Source: Methylopila sp. 73B (GTDB taxonomy: Bacteria; Pseudomonadota; Alphaproteobacteria; Rhizobiales; Methylopilaceae). From it: DNA of 64,000 nt. The stretch covers positions 1,302,001 to 1,366,000 of the forward strand of contig NZ_JAFV01000001.1 in NCBI RefSeq assembly GCF_000526315.1, in the 5' to 3' direction. A program made the position numbers and the translations under genes. Below, piece by piece: positions 8,435 to 15,636 of this stretch (positions are counted from its first letter, which is position 1; every line of letters starts with the position of its first letter). Under the pieces are notes generated by a model, which worked only from the letters and a program-made list of their open reading frames with translations, searched no databases and was not told the DNA's origin.

Positions 8435-9937
8435 TCACTCTTCCTGGAAAACCTCGTCGCGCTTTTTGCGCACGGAGGGGAGGAAGACGACGACGAGCAC
8501 GAGAACCGCGACGACGAGCAGGCCCGCGCTCAGGGGACGGGTGAAGAACACCGTCGGATCGCCGCGGGAAATGGTCATCGCGCGGCGCAGGTTCTCCTCC
8601 AGCATGGGGCCGAGCACGAAGCCGAGCAGCAGGGGCGCCGGCTCGCATTCGAGCTTCACCAGCACGTAGCCGAGCAGGCCGAAGGCGGCGACCGCGTAGA
8701 GGTCGAACGCGTTCGAGTTCACGCTGTAGACGCCGATGCAGCAGAACGCGAGAATCGCCGGGAACAGCACCGTGTAGGGCACCGTCAGCAGCCGCACCCA
8801 CAGCCCGATCAGCGGCAGGTTCAGCAGCACCAGCATCAGGTTGCCGATCCACATCGAGGCGATCACGCCCCAGAACAGCTCCGGCTTCTCCACCGCGACG
8901 TTCGGCCCGGGCTGGATGCCCTGAATGATCATCGCGCCGATCATCAGAGCCATCACGGGGTTCGCCGGGATGCCGAGCGTCAGCATCGGGATGAACGAGG
9001 TCTGCGCGCCGGCGTTGTTCGCGGCTTCCGGGGCCGCCACGCCTTCGATCGCGCCCTTGCCGAAGCGTTCAGGCGTCTTAGAGATGCGCTTCTCGACGGT
9101 ATAGGCCGCAAACGACGACAGCACCGCGCCGCCGCCCGGCAGAATGCCGAGGATGGAGCCGAGCGCCGTGCCGCGCACGACGGGGGCCCAGGCCGCCTTG
9201 AAGTCCTCCTTGCTGGGGAAGAGGCCCGTGACCTTCTTCACCATCACCTCGCGGTCGCTCTCGTCCTCGAGGTTGCGCAGGATCTCGGCGATGCCGAACA
9301 CGCCGACCGCGACCGCGACGAAGTTGACGCCGTCCGCCAGCTCCAGGAAGCCCATCGTGAAGCGCTGGGCGCCGGTGTTGACGTCCGACCCGATGAGACC
9401 GAGCAGAAGCCCGATCACGATCATCCCGAGCGCCTTGATGACCGAGCCGTGCGCGAGCGCGACCGAGGCCACGAGGCCAAGCATCAGCAGCGAGAAGTAC
9501 TCCGCGGGGCCGAACTTCAGCGCGACTTCGGTGAGCGGCGGGGCGAACAGGGCGATCAGCACCGTCGCCACCGTGCCGGCGAAGAACGAGCCGAGCGCGG
9601 CGGTGGCGAGCGCCGGCCCCGCCCTGCCCTGCTTGGCCATCTGGTAGCCGTCGATCGCGGTCACGGCCGACGAGCTTTCGCCCGGCAGGTTGATCAGGAT
9701 CGCCGTCGTCGAGCCGCCGTACTGCGCGCCGTAGTAGATGCCGGAGAGCATGATCAGCGAGGTCGCCGGCTCGAAACCGAAGGTGATCGGCAGCAGCATC
9801 GCGATGGTCGCCGTCGGGCCGATGCCGGGCAGCACGCCGATCAGCGTGCCGAGCAGCACGCCGATGAAGCAGAACAGCAGGTTGACCGGCTCCGCGGCGG
9901 TCGCGAGGCCAAGCCCGAGATTCTGAATTATCTCCAT
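8435..9937 (-). CDS. tctA: Tripartite tricarboxylate transporter, large permease subunit TctA
   Basis: A 500-residue polytopic membrane protein with about 11-12 membrane segments and the family signatures GTLIGVLPGIGPTATIAMLL, GIYYGAQYGGSTTAILINLPG and the later GVAAPEAANNAGAQTSF. TctA forms the main channel of TTT transporters, driven by an ion gradient, and takes substrate from the periplasmic TctC protein. It is the last gene of a tctC-tctB-tctA cluster on the minus strand, 12 bp after tctB. TTT systems carry citrate, tartrate, other carboxylates or aromatic acids; the substrate here cannot be told from the sequence. Confidence 0.93.
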   Translation of the reverse strand: MEIIQNLGLGLATAAEPVNLLFCFIGVLLGTLIGVLPGIGPTATIAMLLPITFGFEPATSLIMLSGIYYGAQYGGSTTAILINLPGESSSAVTAIDGYQMAKQGRAGPALATAALGSFFAGTVATVLIALFAPPLTEVALKFGPAEYFSLLMLGLVASVALAHGSVIKALGMIVIGLLLGLIGSDVNTGAQRFTMGFLELADGVNFVAVAVGVFGIAEILRNLEDESDREVMVKKVTGLFPSKEDFKAAWAPVVRGTALGSILGILPGGGAVLSSFAAYTVEKRISKTPERFGKGAIEGVAAPEAANNAGAQTSFIPMLTLGIPANPVMALMIGAMIIQGIQPGPNVAVEKPELFWGVIASMWIGNLMLVLLNLPLIGLWVRLLTVPYTVLFPAILAFCCIGVYSVNSNAFDLYAVAAFGLLGYVLVKLECEPAPLLLGFVLGPMLEENLRRAMTISRGDPTVFFTRPLSAGLLVVAVLVLVVVFLPSVRKKRDEVFQEE

Positions 9938-9949
9938 CTCAGCCTCGCT

Positions 9950-10402
9950 TTAGAAGGTCAGCCAGGGGCCGATCCGCTGGACCGGCAACCCGAGGCCATA
10001 GCTGAACACCAGAACGCAGAAGATCGTCAGCCCGACGGTCAGCGAAGCGGCCATGACGAGCGTGGCGCGGCGGCTTGCGAAGGCGGAGATTGCGACGACG
10101 AGCGCCGTCGCCGGGCCAAGGCCGAGGCCCCGGAGCGTCAGGCCGAACACCACGGGCGCGCCCAGGATCAGGATCAGCCCCCGCCACGGCACGCCGGTCA
10201 TCGGCGACTGCGCCTTCCCGACCGCCTTGAACAGGGTGATGAAGCCGATGAACCCCAGCACCCCCGCCAGCACCAGCGGGAAGTAGCCGGGTCCCATCCG
10301 CAGCGCGGTGCCGATCGTCAGCTCTTGCGTGCCGAGCGCGAACAGCCCGGCGATCACGATGAATATGACGCCAGCCGCGGCGTCACGTGTGTTGATTTGC
10401 AT
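9950..10402 (-). CDS. tctB: Tripartite tricarboxylate transporter, small subunit TctB
   Basis: A 150-residue protein with four predicted membrane segments, beginning MQINTRDAAAGVIFIVIAG and containing a GPGYFPLVLAGVLGFIG motif typical of the TctB family. It is the small permease partner of TctA in the inner membrane. The ATG at 10402 directly precedes the first membrane helix; the frame is open upstream only because it overlaps tctC in another frame. Gene order tctC-tctB-tctA and the short gaps (95 bp and 12 bp) support one transcript. Confidence 0.88.
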   Translation of the reverse strand: MQINTRDAAAGVIFIVIAGLFALGTQELTIGTALRMGPGYFPLVLAGVLGFIGFITLFKAVGKAQSPMTGVPWRGLILILGAPVVFGLTLRGLGLGPATALVVAISAFASRRATLVMAASLTVGLTIFCVLVFSYGLGLPVQRIGPWLTF

Positions 10403-10497
10403 GGGTGGCCTCGGGACGAACGCGTCGACCCGCCATAAGCGGGCGCCGAATAGAACGGGAGCGGCGGGTCTCCCCGCCGCTCCCGGCTCCAGAGAGG

Positions 10498-11469
10498 TCA
10501 GTCGGCGTAGACGCCAGCGGCTTTGATCACCGGCGCCCAGCGGGCGATCTCGGAGGTCAGCTTGGCCTTCAGCGCCTCCGGCGTCGCGTCGGCCTCGGAC
10601 GAGGGAACGGTGCCCAGATCGGCGAAGCGCTTGACGACGTTGGGATCCTTCAACGCCTTCTGGAGCGAGGCCGACAGCTTGGCGACAATCTCGGGCGAGG
10701 TCCCCTTCGGCGCATAGACGCCATGCCAGATGCCGACTTCGAAGTCGGTCAGTCCGCCTTCGGCGGCGGTCGGCACGTCCGGCAGCGCCGCGAGGCGCTC
10801 CTTGGTCGTGGTGGCGTAGGCCTTGATCTTGCCGCCCTTGATCTGGTTCGTCGTGTTCGTGGTCTGGTCGCACATCAGGTCGACCTGGCCGCCCACCAGA
10901 TCCGTCATGGCGGGACCGGTGCCCTTGTACGGCACGGTCGTCAGCGGGGTCTCGATCTTCGACATGAACAGCATGCCGCAAAGGTGCGACGCCGCGCCGA
11001 TGCCGGCGTTGGCGTAGGTCACCTTGTCCTTGTTGGCCTTCGCGTACTCCACGAGCGCCTTCATGTCGGCCGGCTCGAAATTGGCGCGGGCGACGATGGT
11101 CATCGGCACGTCCGTGACGAGGCCGACGTAATCGAACGCGTTCAGCGTGTCGTAGGGCAGCTTGCGGTAGAGCGACGCGCTGGTCGACATGCCGATGTGG
11201 TGGAGCAGCAGCGTGTAGCCGTCGGGATCGGCCTTGGCGACGCGGCCCGCGCCGAGCGTGCCGCCGGCGCCGCCGACGTTCTCGATCACGATCTGCTGGC
11301 CGAGATCCTTGCTCATGGCCTCCGCCACGAGGCGGCTGACCGTATCGGTCGGGCCGCCGGCGGAGAACGGCACGATCATGGTGATGACGCGGGACGGATA
11401 GGTTTCGGCGACGGCGGAGCCCGTCAGGACCCCGAAGGCCGCGACCGCGGCGGCAAGCGACTTGAACAT
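10498..11469 (-). CDS. tctC: Periplasmic solute receptor of the Bug/TctC family
   Basis: A 323-residue secreted binding protein. Residues 1-21 form a signal peptide (MFKSLAAAVAAFGVLTGSAVA, cleaved before ETYPSR). The start of the mature protein, YPSRVITMIVPFSAGGPTDTVSR, is the hallmark of Bug receptors, and a VENVGGAGGTLGA-type motif (here IENVGGAGGTLGAGRVA) and DPDGYTLL follow. It captures a carboxylate-like ligand in the periplasm and passes it to TctAB encoded downstream. AGGAGGGAAATCCT lies just before the ATG. The ligand is unknown; the Bug family is large and often expanded in soil bacteria. Confidence 0.93.
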   Translation of the reverse strand: MFKSLAAAVAAFGVLTGSAVAETYPSRVITMIVPFSAGGPTDTVSRLVAEAMSKDLGQQIVIENVGGAGGTLGAGRVAKADPDGYTLLLHHIGMSTSASLYRKLPYDTLNAFDYVGLVTDVPMTIVARANFEPADMKALVEYAKANKDKVTYANAGIGAASHLCGMLFMSKIETPLTTVPYKGTGPAMTDLVGGQVDLMCDQTTNTTNQIKGGKIKAYATTTKERLAALPDVPTAAEGGLTDFEVGIWHGVYAPKGTSPEIVAKLSASLQKALKDPNVVKRFADLGTVPSSEADATPEALKAKLTSEIARWAPVIKAAGVYAD

Positions 11470-11707
11470 AGGATTTCCCTCCTCACGCCCGTGTGACGGT
11501 CGATCGTCCGCCCATGAGCGGAGCGTCCCCGTGGCTCTTCCCGATCTGCGCGTTACGCGTCTTGATGGGCTGCTCGCTTATCGATGATGCTTAAGTCGAA
11601 CGCAACCGATCAAGGCGAGATTGCGGCGGCGCACCATGAACGCAAGCCCGTGATCGGCGACCTCACGATCGCTCTTCGTCGCGCAGATGCCAAGAGGTTG
11701 AACGAAA
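11470..11707. other. Intergenic stretch, no gene seen
   Basis: DNA between tctC and the leuA-tail terminator. It is visibly less GC-rich than flanking genes. No domain-bearing frame or repeat was recognised; it likely contains the tctC promoter and the former downstream flank of leuA. Confidence 0.4.
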
Positions 11708-11731
11708 AGAGGCCGCCTCGCGGCGGCCTCT
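11708..11731 (-). terminator. Terminator downstream of the orphan leuA tail
   Basis: A perfect 10-bp inverted repeat AGAGGCCGCC-TCGC-GGCGGCCTCT. Read on the minus strand it is followed by a T-rich run (TTTCGTT). It lies 24 bp after the stop codon of the orphan leuA 3' end (11755-11830), as expected for an authentic leuA terminator. Confidence 0.7.
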
Positions 11732-11754
11732 AAGCAGTTTCCGGTATGCCGACG

Positions 11755-11830
11755 ATCAGGCCCGGATTGCGGCCTGCGCGTTGAGGCTGACACGCTTGGT
11801 CGCGAGCTTGTTCAGCGCCGCCACATAGGC
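11755..11830 (-). pseudogene. leuA: Orphan copy of the leuA 3' end
   Basis: Read on the minus strand this stretch encodes [19 protein letters not shown] and then AAIRA with a TGA stop. This is exactly the C-terminus of the complete leuA at 12731-14281. Over the shared 68 bp (11763-11830 versus 12738-12805) I count three mismatches, all synonymous. No start or upstream leuA sequence accompanies it. It has its own terminator, so it looks like a real gene tail that was separated from its gene by the 975-bp insert between the two copies. Confidence 0.85.
11763..11830. repeat. Direct repeat, left copy (leuA 3' end)
   Basis: A 68-bp direct repeat of 12738-12805, offset 975 bp, with three mismatches. 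The two copies bracket the MNT/HEPN gene pair and look like attachment-site-type duplications. Confidence 0.85.
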
Positions 11831-11845
11831 CTACTGAAAAGCGCC

Positions 11846-12331
11846 TCACGATCCGCGTTGCAAAATTAGAAAACGCAAGACGTCGGATTGGAACCTCTGG
11901 AAGGCGTCGACCGCTTCTTCGCTCCGCTCAACCACCAAGTCGCGATCAAGCGACAGCCCATACGTATTTCGCTCACGGTGTCGAAAGGCCCGAAGACGAT
12001 CGAGAGCCTGGTAGCTTTCGTGCGAAATGACTGGACCTCGAACCTCAGGGAACGGGTTCGCCATTCGCTTCAGAAGCGCGACATGCCAACCTTCGTCGCG
12101 TTCGACCTTGGCGCCGTCGATCTGCTGCGCGATCATTCCCATCACGCGCTCGCACCCCGTGTAGATTTTCTCGACGCCGGACGCGAGCCCTTGCACCGCG
12201 AGCCACGTATACGCCGTCTCTCCGGCCGGCGGACTGTCCCTGCGCACCAGTTCGACCGCCGACGCCAACATCTCGACCTCGTCTGCGACACTGCGAAGTT
12301 CGTTCTCGATGTCAATCGAGCTCCCTCGCAT
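11846..12331 (-). CDS. HEPN-domain protein, probable toxin of an MNT/HEPN (type VII) pair
   Basis: A 161-residue, all-helical HEPN-like protein. The motif near the C-terminus reads FRHRERNTYGLSLD, which aligns with the HEPN signature RX4HXY as RX4NXY (Arg117, Asn122, Tyr124). The catalytic His is thus Asn, as in some solitary HEPN variants, while the Tyr that MntA-type partners AMPylate is kept. HEPN toxins are RNases. ATG at 12331 is chosen because GGGAGG lies 6 bases upstream; an in-frame ATG at 12379 is weaker. It overlaps the end of the nucleotidyltransferase gene by 20 bp, indicating translational coupling. Composition is less GC-rich than the flanks. Toxicity is inferred from the pairing. 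Confidence 0.75.
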   Translation of the reverse strand: MRGSSIDIENELRSVADEVEMLASAVELVRRDSPPAGETAYTWLAVQGLASGVEKIYTGCERVMGMIAQQIDGAKVERDEGWHVALLKRMANPFPEVRGPVISHESYQALDRLRAFRHRERNTYGLSLDRDLVVERSEEAVDAFQRFQSDVLRFLILQRGS

Positions 12332-12611
12332 CCACGGCCTCCCGTACGAAGCGATCCAACTTCTCCGCAGGAATCTCATCGAGATAAATAACGTCGAACG
12401 GCAATCCGCCGAGGCGGTCCTCTACTAACCCTTCGATCCCATACTTCAGCTCACGCGGACATTTGACGATCAGCAGATCAACGTCCGAGGTCGGCCCGAA
12501 GCGGTGATTTACAAGAGATCCGAAGACAAGCGCGCTGACGCCAAGGCTGGAAAGGGCCTCACACGCGTCTTTGGCGCGCTCGATAGCGATTGAGCGTCTT
12601 GCTTCGATCAT
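12312..12611 (-). CDS. Minimal nucleotidyltransferase (MNT), probable antitoxin
   Basis: A 99-residue minimal nucleotidyltransferase. The defining motif is intact: FGSLVNHRFGPTSDVDLLIV, with Gly31-Ser32 and the metal-binding Asp43 and Asp45. In type VII toxin-antitoxin systems such MNT proteins (MntA) AMPylate a Tyr of the HEPN partner and block its RNase activity. The HEPN gene follows immediately and overlaps it by 20 bp. GGGAGG lies 11 bases before the ATG. The pair is the only content of the segment flanked by the leuA-tail repeats, and its lower GC content supports acquisition. The family is clear; the antitoxin role is inferred from context. Confidence 0.82.
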   Translation of the reverse strand: MIEARRSIAIERAKDACEALSSLGVSALVFGSLVNHRFGPTSDVDLLIVKCPRELKYGIEGLVEDRLGGLPFDVIYLDEIPAEKLDRFVREAVDARELD

Positions 12612-12686
12612 GTTCGCGACGCCTCCCTTCAGACCGGCAATCTACGTCAAGCGACGAGTCAACGACAACAAGTCATGGGTTACTGG

Positions 12687-12725
12687 AAGAACCGACGCCT
12701 GGCGCCAGACCGCGCGTCGGTTCTT
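12687..12725 (-). terminator. leuA: Terminator of the intact leuA
   Basis: A perfect 12-bp inverted repeat AAGAACCGACGC/GCGTCGGTTCTT begins 5 bp after the leuA stop codon. Its sequence is unrelated to the terminator after the orphan leuA tail, so each tail has its own downstream flank. Confidence 0.65.
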
Positions 12726-12730
12726 GGCTC

Positions 12731-14281
12731 TTAAGCGCGGATTGCGGCCTGGGCGTTCAGGCTGACCCGCTTGGTCGCGAGCTTGTTCAGCGCCGCCACA
12801 TAGGCGCGGGCGGAGGCGACGAGCGTGTCCGGATCGGCCCCGCGGCCGGTCACCGTCTTGTCGCCCTCCTCCAGCCGCACCGAGACCTCCGCCTGGGCGT
12901 CGGTGCCCTCGGTCACCGCGTGGACCTGGTAGAGCGCGAGCTGCGCCTCGTGCGGAACCACGCGCTGGATCGCGTTGAAGATCGCGTCCACCGGGCCGTT
13001 GCCGACCGCCTGGACCGTGGTGTGCACGCCGTCGATGTCGAGCGTCAGCGTGGCCGACTGCGGCCCCATGGTGCCGGCGATCACGGTCAGCGACAGCACC
13101 TTGATCCGGTCGTTGCCGCTGGCGATCTGGTTGTCGACCAGGGCCTCGATGTCCTCGTCGTAGACGTGCTTCTTGCGGTCCGCGAGCTCCTTGAAACGGG
13201 TGAACGCGTCCTGCAGGGCGTTCTCGCCGAGTTCGTAGCCGAGCGTCTTCAGCTTGTCCTTGAAGGCGGCGCGGCCCGAATGCTTGCCCATCACCAGCGA
13301 GGTCTTGGACACGCCGACGGACGCGGGCGTCATGATCTCGTAGGTCTCGGCGTGCTTTAGCATGCCGTCCTGGTGGATGCCGCTCTCATGCGCGAAGGCG
13401 TTCTTGCCGACGATCGCCTTGTTGTACTGCACCGGGAACGAGGTAGCGGCGGAGACGAGGCGCGAGGCGCGCGTGAGGAGCGTGGCCTCCACGCCGGTCT
13501 CGTAGGGCATGGCGTCGCGACGCACCTTCAGCGCCATCACGATCTCCTCGAGCGCGGCGTTGCCCGCGCGCTCGCCGATGCCGTTGACGGTGCACTCGAT
13601 CTGCCGTGCGCCGCCGGCGACGCCCGCGAGCGAGTTCGCGACCGCGAGGCCGAGGTCATCGTGGCAGTGGGTGGAGAAGATCGCCTTGTCCGCGCCCGGC
13701 ACGCGCTCGCGCACCTGGACGAACATCGCGCGGTACTCGTCGGGCGTGGCGTAGCCCACCGTGTCCGGCAGGTTGATGGTGGTGGCGCCCGCCTTGATCG
13801 CGGCCTCGACCGCCCGGCAGAGGTACTCGATCGGGGTGCGGGTGGCGTCCATCGCCGACCACTCGACGTCGTCGACCAGATTGCGCGCCTGCGCCACGGT
13901 GCCCGAGATGATCTCCAGCACCTGCTCTTCCGTCTTGCGCATCTGGTGCGCGAGATGGATCGGCGAGGTCGAGACGAAGGTGTGGATCCGCGGGCGGCGG
14001 GCGTTGCGCACCGCCTCGCCGCAGCGGGCGATATCGGCGGGGATCGCCCTGGCGAGGCCGGCGATGATCGCGGTCTCGGAGCGCCGGGCGATTTCGGCCA
14101 CGGCCTCGAAGTCGCCGTTCGAGGCGATGGGGAAGCCGGCCTCGATGACGTCGACGCCCATCCGGTCGAGCAGATGGGCGACGTCGAGCTTCTCCTCAAA
14201 CGTCATGGTGGCGCCGGGGCACTGCTCGCCGTCGCGCAGCGTGGTGTCGAAAATGACGATCCGGTCGGTGGATGCGGTCAT
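12731..14281 (-). CDS. leuA: 2-isopropylmalate synthase
   Basis: A 516-residue enzyme that condenses acetyl-CoA with 2-oxoisovalerate, the first committed step of leucine synthesis. The N-terminal TIM barrel carries [16 protein letters not shown], the HMGL-like signature [13 protein letters not shown], metal ligands in THCHDDLG, and GNAALEE. A C-terminal LeuA dimer domain (about 390-510) gives leucine feedback inhibition. Length is normal for the family. AAGGA lies 9 bases before the ATG. A leader peptide with three Leu codons lies upstream. The last 23 codons are duplicated 975 bp downstream, on the far side of an MNT/HEPN insert, and the present 3' end may be a replacement. Confidence 0.97.
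   Translation of the reverse strand: MTASTDRIVIFDTTLRDGEQCPGATMTFEEKLDVAHLLDRMGVDVIEAGFPIASNGDFEAVAEIARRSETAIIAGLARAIPADIARCGEAVRNARRPRIHTFVSTSPIHLAHQMRKTEEQVLEIISGTVAQARNLVDDVEWSAMDATRTPIEYLCRAVEAAIKAGATTINLPDTVGYATPDEYRAMFVQVRERVPGADKAIFSTHCHDDLGLAVANSLAGVAGGARQIECTVNGIGERAGNAALEEIVMALKVRRDAMPYETGVEATLLTRASRLVSAATSFPVQYNKAIVGKNAFAHESGIHQDGMLKHAETYEIMTPASVGVSKTSLVMGKHSGRAAFKDKLKTLGYELGENALQDAFTRFKELADRKKHVYDEDIEALVDNQIASGNDRIKVLSLTVIAGTMGPQSATLTLDIDGVHTTVQAVGNGPVDAIFNAIQRVVPHEAQLALYQVHAVTEGTDAQAEVSVRLEEGDKTVTGRGADPDTLVASARAYVAALNKLATKRVSLNAQAAIRA
12738..12805. repeat. Direct repeat, right copy (leuA 3' end)
   Basis: The second copy of the 68-bp repeat at 11763-11830. This copy is the functional 3' end of leuA. 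Confidence 0.85.
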
Positions 14282-14376
14282 TGGGAAAGGTCCTTCGGGA
14301 TCCGGGCGGCTCCGCCGGCTCTGATGTGGCCTTCAGCGGGCTCGCGATCGTCGCGGGCTGGGTCGGTTCTCGGCGT

Positions 14377-14419
14377 CCCCTGAGCGCCAGGGCGACAAAG
14401 CCCGGCCGGCCCTCAGGGG
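14377..14419 (-). promoter_or_regulatory. Leader hairpin before leuA
   Basis: A perfect 8-bp inverted repeat CCCCTGAG/CTCAGGGG. Its 5' arm (minus strand) contains the stop codon of the leader peptide, 6 nt after the Leu codons. A ribosome paused at those codons would cover the arm. No U-tract follows, so the mechanism may differ from classical termination. Confidence 0.45.
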
Positions 14420-14514
14420 CGCGTAAGGAGAAGTCGGCCGGCGAACGGGCGCGCGGAGGCGTCAGGCGCGAAGGCCGTCGTCCGATCCACGATGATGTCG
14501 CCGCTCGCGCGCAT
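14413..14514 (-). CDS. Putative leucine leader peptide of leuA
   Basis: A 33-codon reading frame upstream of leuA that ends FAGRLLLTRP-stop. Three consecutive Leu codons (CTT CTC CTT, 14425-14433) lie just before the stop, and a hairpin starts at once. This is the layout of leucine leader peptides that sense charged tRNA-Leu by ribosome stalling. The ATG at 14514 has only a weak ribosome-binding site (GGACAGGCGTC). No canonical U-rich terminator is visible between the leader and leuA, so the regulatory output is unproven. Confidence 0.5.
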   Translation of the reverse strand: MRASGDIIVDRTTAFAPDASARPFAGRLLLTRP

Positions 14515-14570
14515 GACGCCTGTCCGAAATCCGCAAAGCAAACGCCGGGACACATCCGACGCGGAGGCCA

Positions 14571-14599
14571 CGTTTACGCCCGTTGCACGCGGCGATCAA
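14571..14599 (-). promoter_or_regulatory. Candidate leuA promoter
   Basis: TTGATC and TAAACG hexamers with a 17-bp spacer, located upstream of the leader peptide and directly after two GGTTAACGGCGGG repeats that may bind a regulator. Confidence 0.4.
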
Positions 14600-14607
14600 C
14601 GGGTAAA

Positions 14608-14642
14608 CCCGCCGTTAACCGGCTGTTACCCCGCCGTTAACC
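14608..14642. repeat. Paired 13-bp direct repeats upstream of leuA
   Basis: CCCGCCGTTAACC occurs at 14608-14620 and 14630-14642, starting 22 bp apart, which is two helical turns. The palindrome GGGTAAACCC (14601-14610) abuts them. The placement just upstream of the candidate leuA promoter suggests regulator-binding sites. Confidence 0.5.
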
Positions 14643-14669
14643 CGCCGCGCCGCAACGGAGCGGCGCGGG

Positions 14670-15569
14670 TTAACTCAACAGCGTCCCTTCGGCGACGACG
14701 ACGGCTCCGCCGCCGACCGTGGCCGAGGCGAGCGCGCCGCCCAAGATTTCGAGGCCGAGTTCGATCAGGCTGGGCCGCCCCATCTCGTAGCCCTGCTCGA
14801 TCCGCACCGCGTGGGGGCCGTCGCCGGGCGCGTCGAACGCCATCACGACGCCCGCGAAAGCGGCTGCGGCGGACCCTGTCGCAGGGTCCTCCGTGATCGC
14901 GGGCTCCAGCATCCGCGCGTGGTAAGTGTTTGCGCTGTCGACCGTTTCGCGCGTGTACACGAAGACGGCGGAGTTGCGGTCGTCGCCGAACGCCTCCGGC
15001 CAGAGCACGCCGTTCGCGGCCACGCGAGCGACGGCGTCGGCGCTTTTGACCGGCACGAAGGTGAAGGGGTTTCCGGCCGAGAACCGTGACGGCGCATGCC
15101 CGTCGAACCCGATCTCGTCCGGCGAAATCCCAAGCGCCGCAGCGGCTTGCGCGACGGTCGGCGGCTCCCCCGCAGGCTCCGGCAGCCGTGGAAGCGTGAA
15201 GCTCGCACGGCCGGAGGTCCTGTTCGCCAGCCTGACGCGGCAGGAAATCACGCCGACAGTCTCCTCGACCTCGAAGGCGCCCTCCTCCTTGGAGCCGACG
15301 CCGGTCAACAACCCCAGCAGCACGGCCGCGCCGACGGTGGGATGGCCGGCGAACGGCAACTCCTTGTGCGGCATGAAGATTCGGAGCCGCGCCTTGCGGC
15401 CGTCGCCCTCCGCCGGCAGCAGGAACACCGTCTCCGAGAGGTTGAACTCGCGGGCGATCGTCTGCATCCCGGCGGCGTCCAGCCCCTCCGTGTCGAGCAC
15501 CACGGCGAGGGGGTTCCCCGCATAGGAACGATCGGCGAAGACGTCGAGAATTACATACCGACGGCCCAT
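14670..15569 (-). CDS. PhzF family isomerase-like protein
   Basis: A 299-residue protein of the PhzF family, with two similar alpha/beta halves. It begins MGRRYVILDVFADRSYAGNPLAVVLD, contains FNLSETVFLLP with the conserved Glu that acts as the general acid/base in PhzF, a KELPFAGHPTVGAAVLL motif, and near the end ITEDPATGSAAAA. Phenazine genes are absent here, so the physiological substrate is unknown; most genomic PhzF homologues act outside phenazine synthesis. I chose ATG 15569 because AGGAGG lies 8 bases upstream; the ATG 6 bases earlier is too close to that site. It lies upstream of leuA on the same strand, with a GC-rich hairpin (14639-14672) overlapping its stop. Confidence 0.85.
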   Translation of the reverse strand: MGRRYVILDVFADRSYAGNPLAVVLDTEGLDAAGMQTIAREFNLSETVFLLPAEGDGRKARLRIFMPHKELPFAGHPTVGAAVLLGLLTGVGSKEEGAFEVEETVGVISCRVRLANRTSGRASFTLPRLPEPAGEPPTVAQAAAALGISPDEIGFDGHAPSRFSAGNPFTFVPVKSADAVARVAANGVLWPEAFGDDRNSAVFVYTRETVDSANTYHARMLEPAITEDPATGSAAAAFAGVVMAFDAPGDGPHAVRIEQGYEMGRPSLIELGLEILGGALASATVGGGAVVVAEGTLLS

Positions 15570-15636
15570 GAACATCTCCTCCTGAAAAACCTATGACCTG
15601 CGGGACATGGGCTGGCGCTTTGCCTGAGAAGCCGTC

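Noticed and set aside
12312-12805. An integrase or transposase accompanying the MNT/HEPN insert
   Set aside because: No open frame in the 975-bp interval has recombinase motifs, and no short terminal inverted repeats of a transposon were seen.
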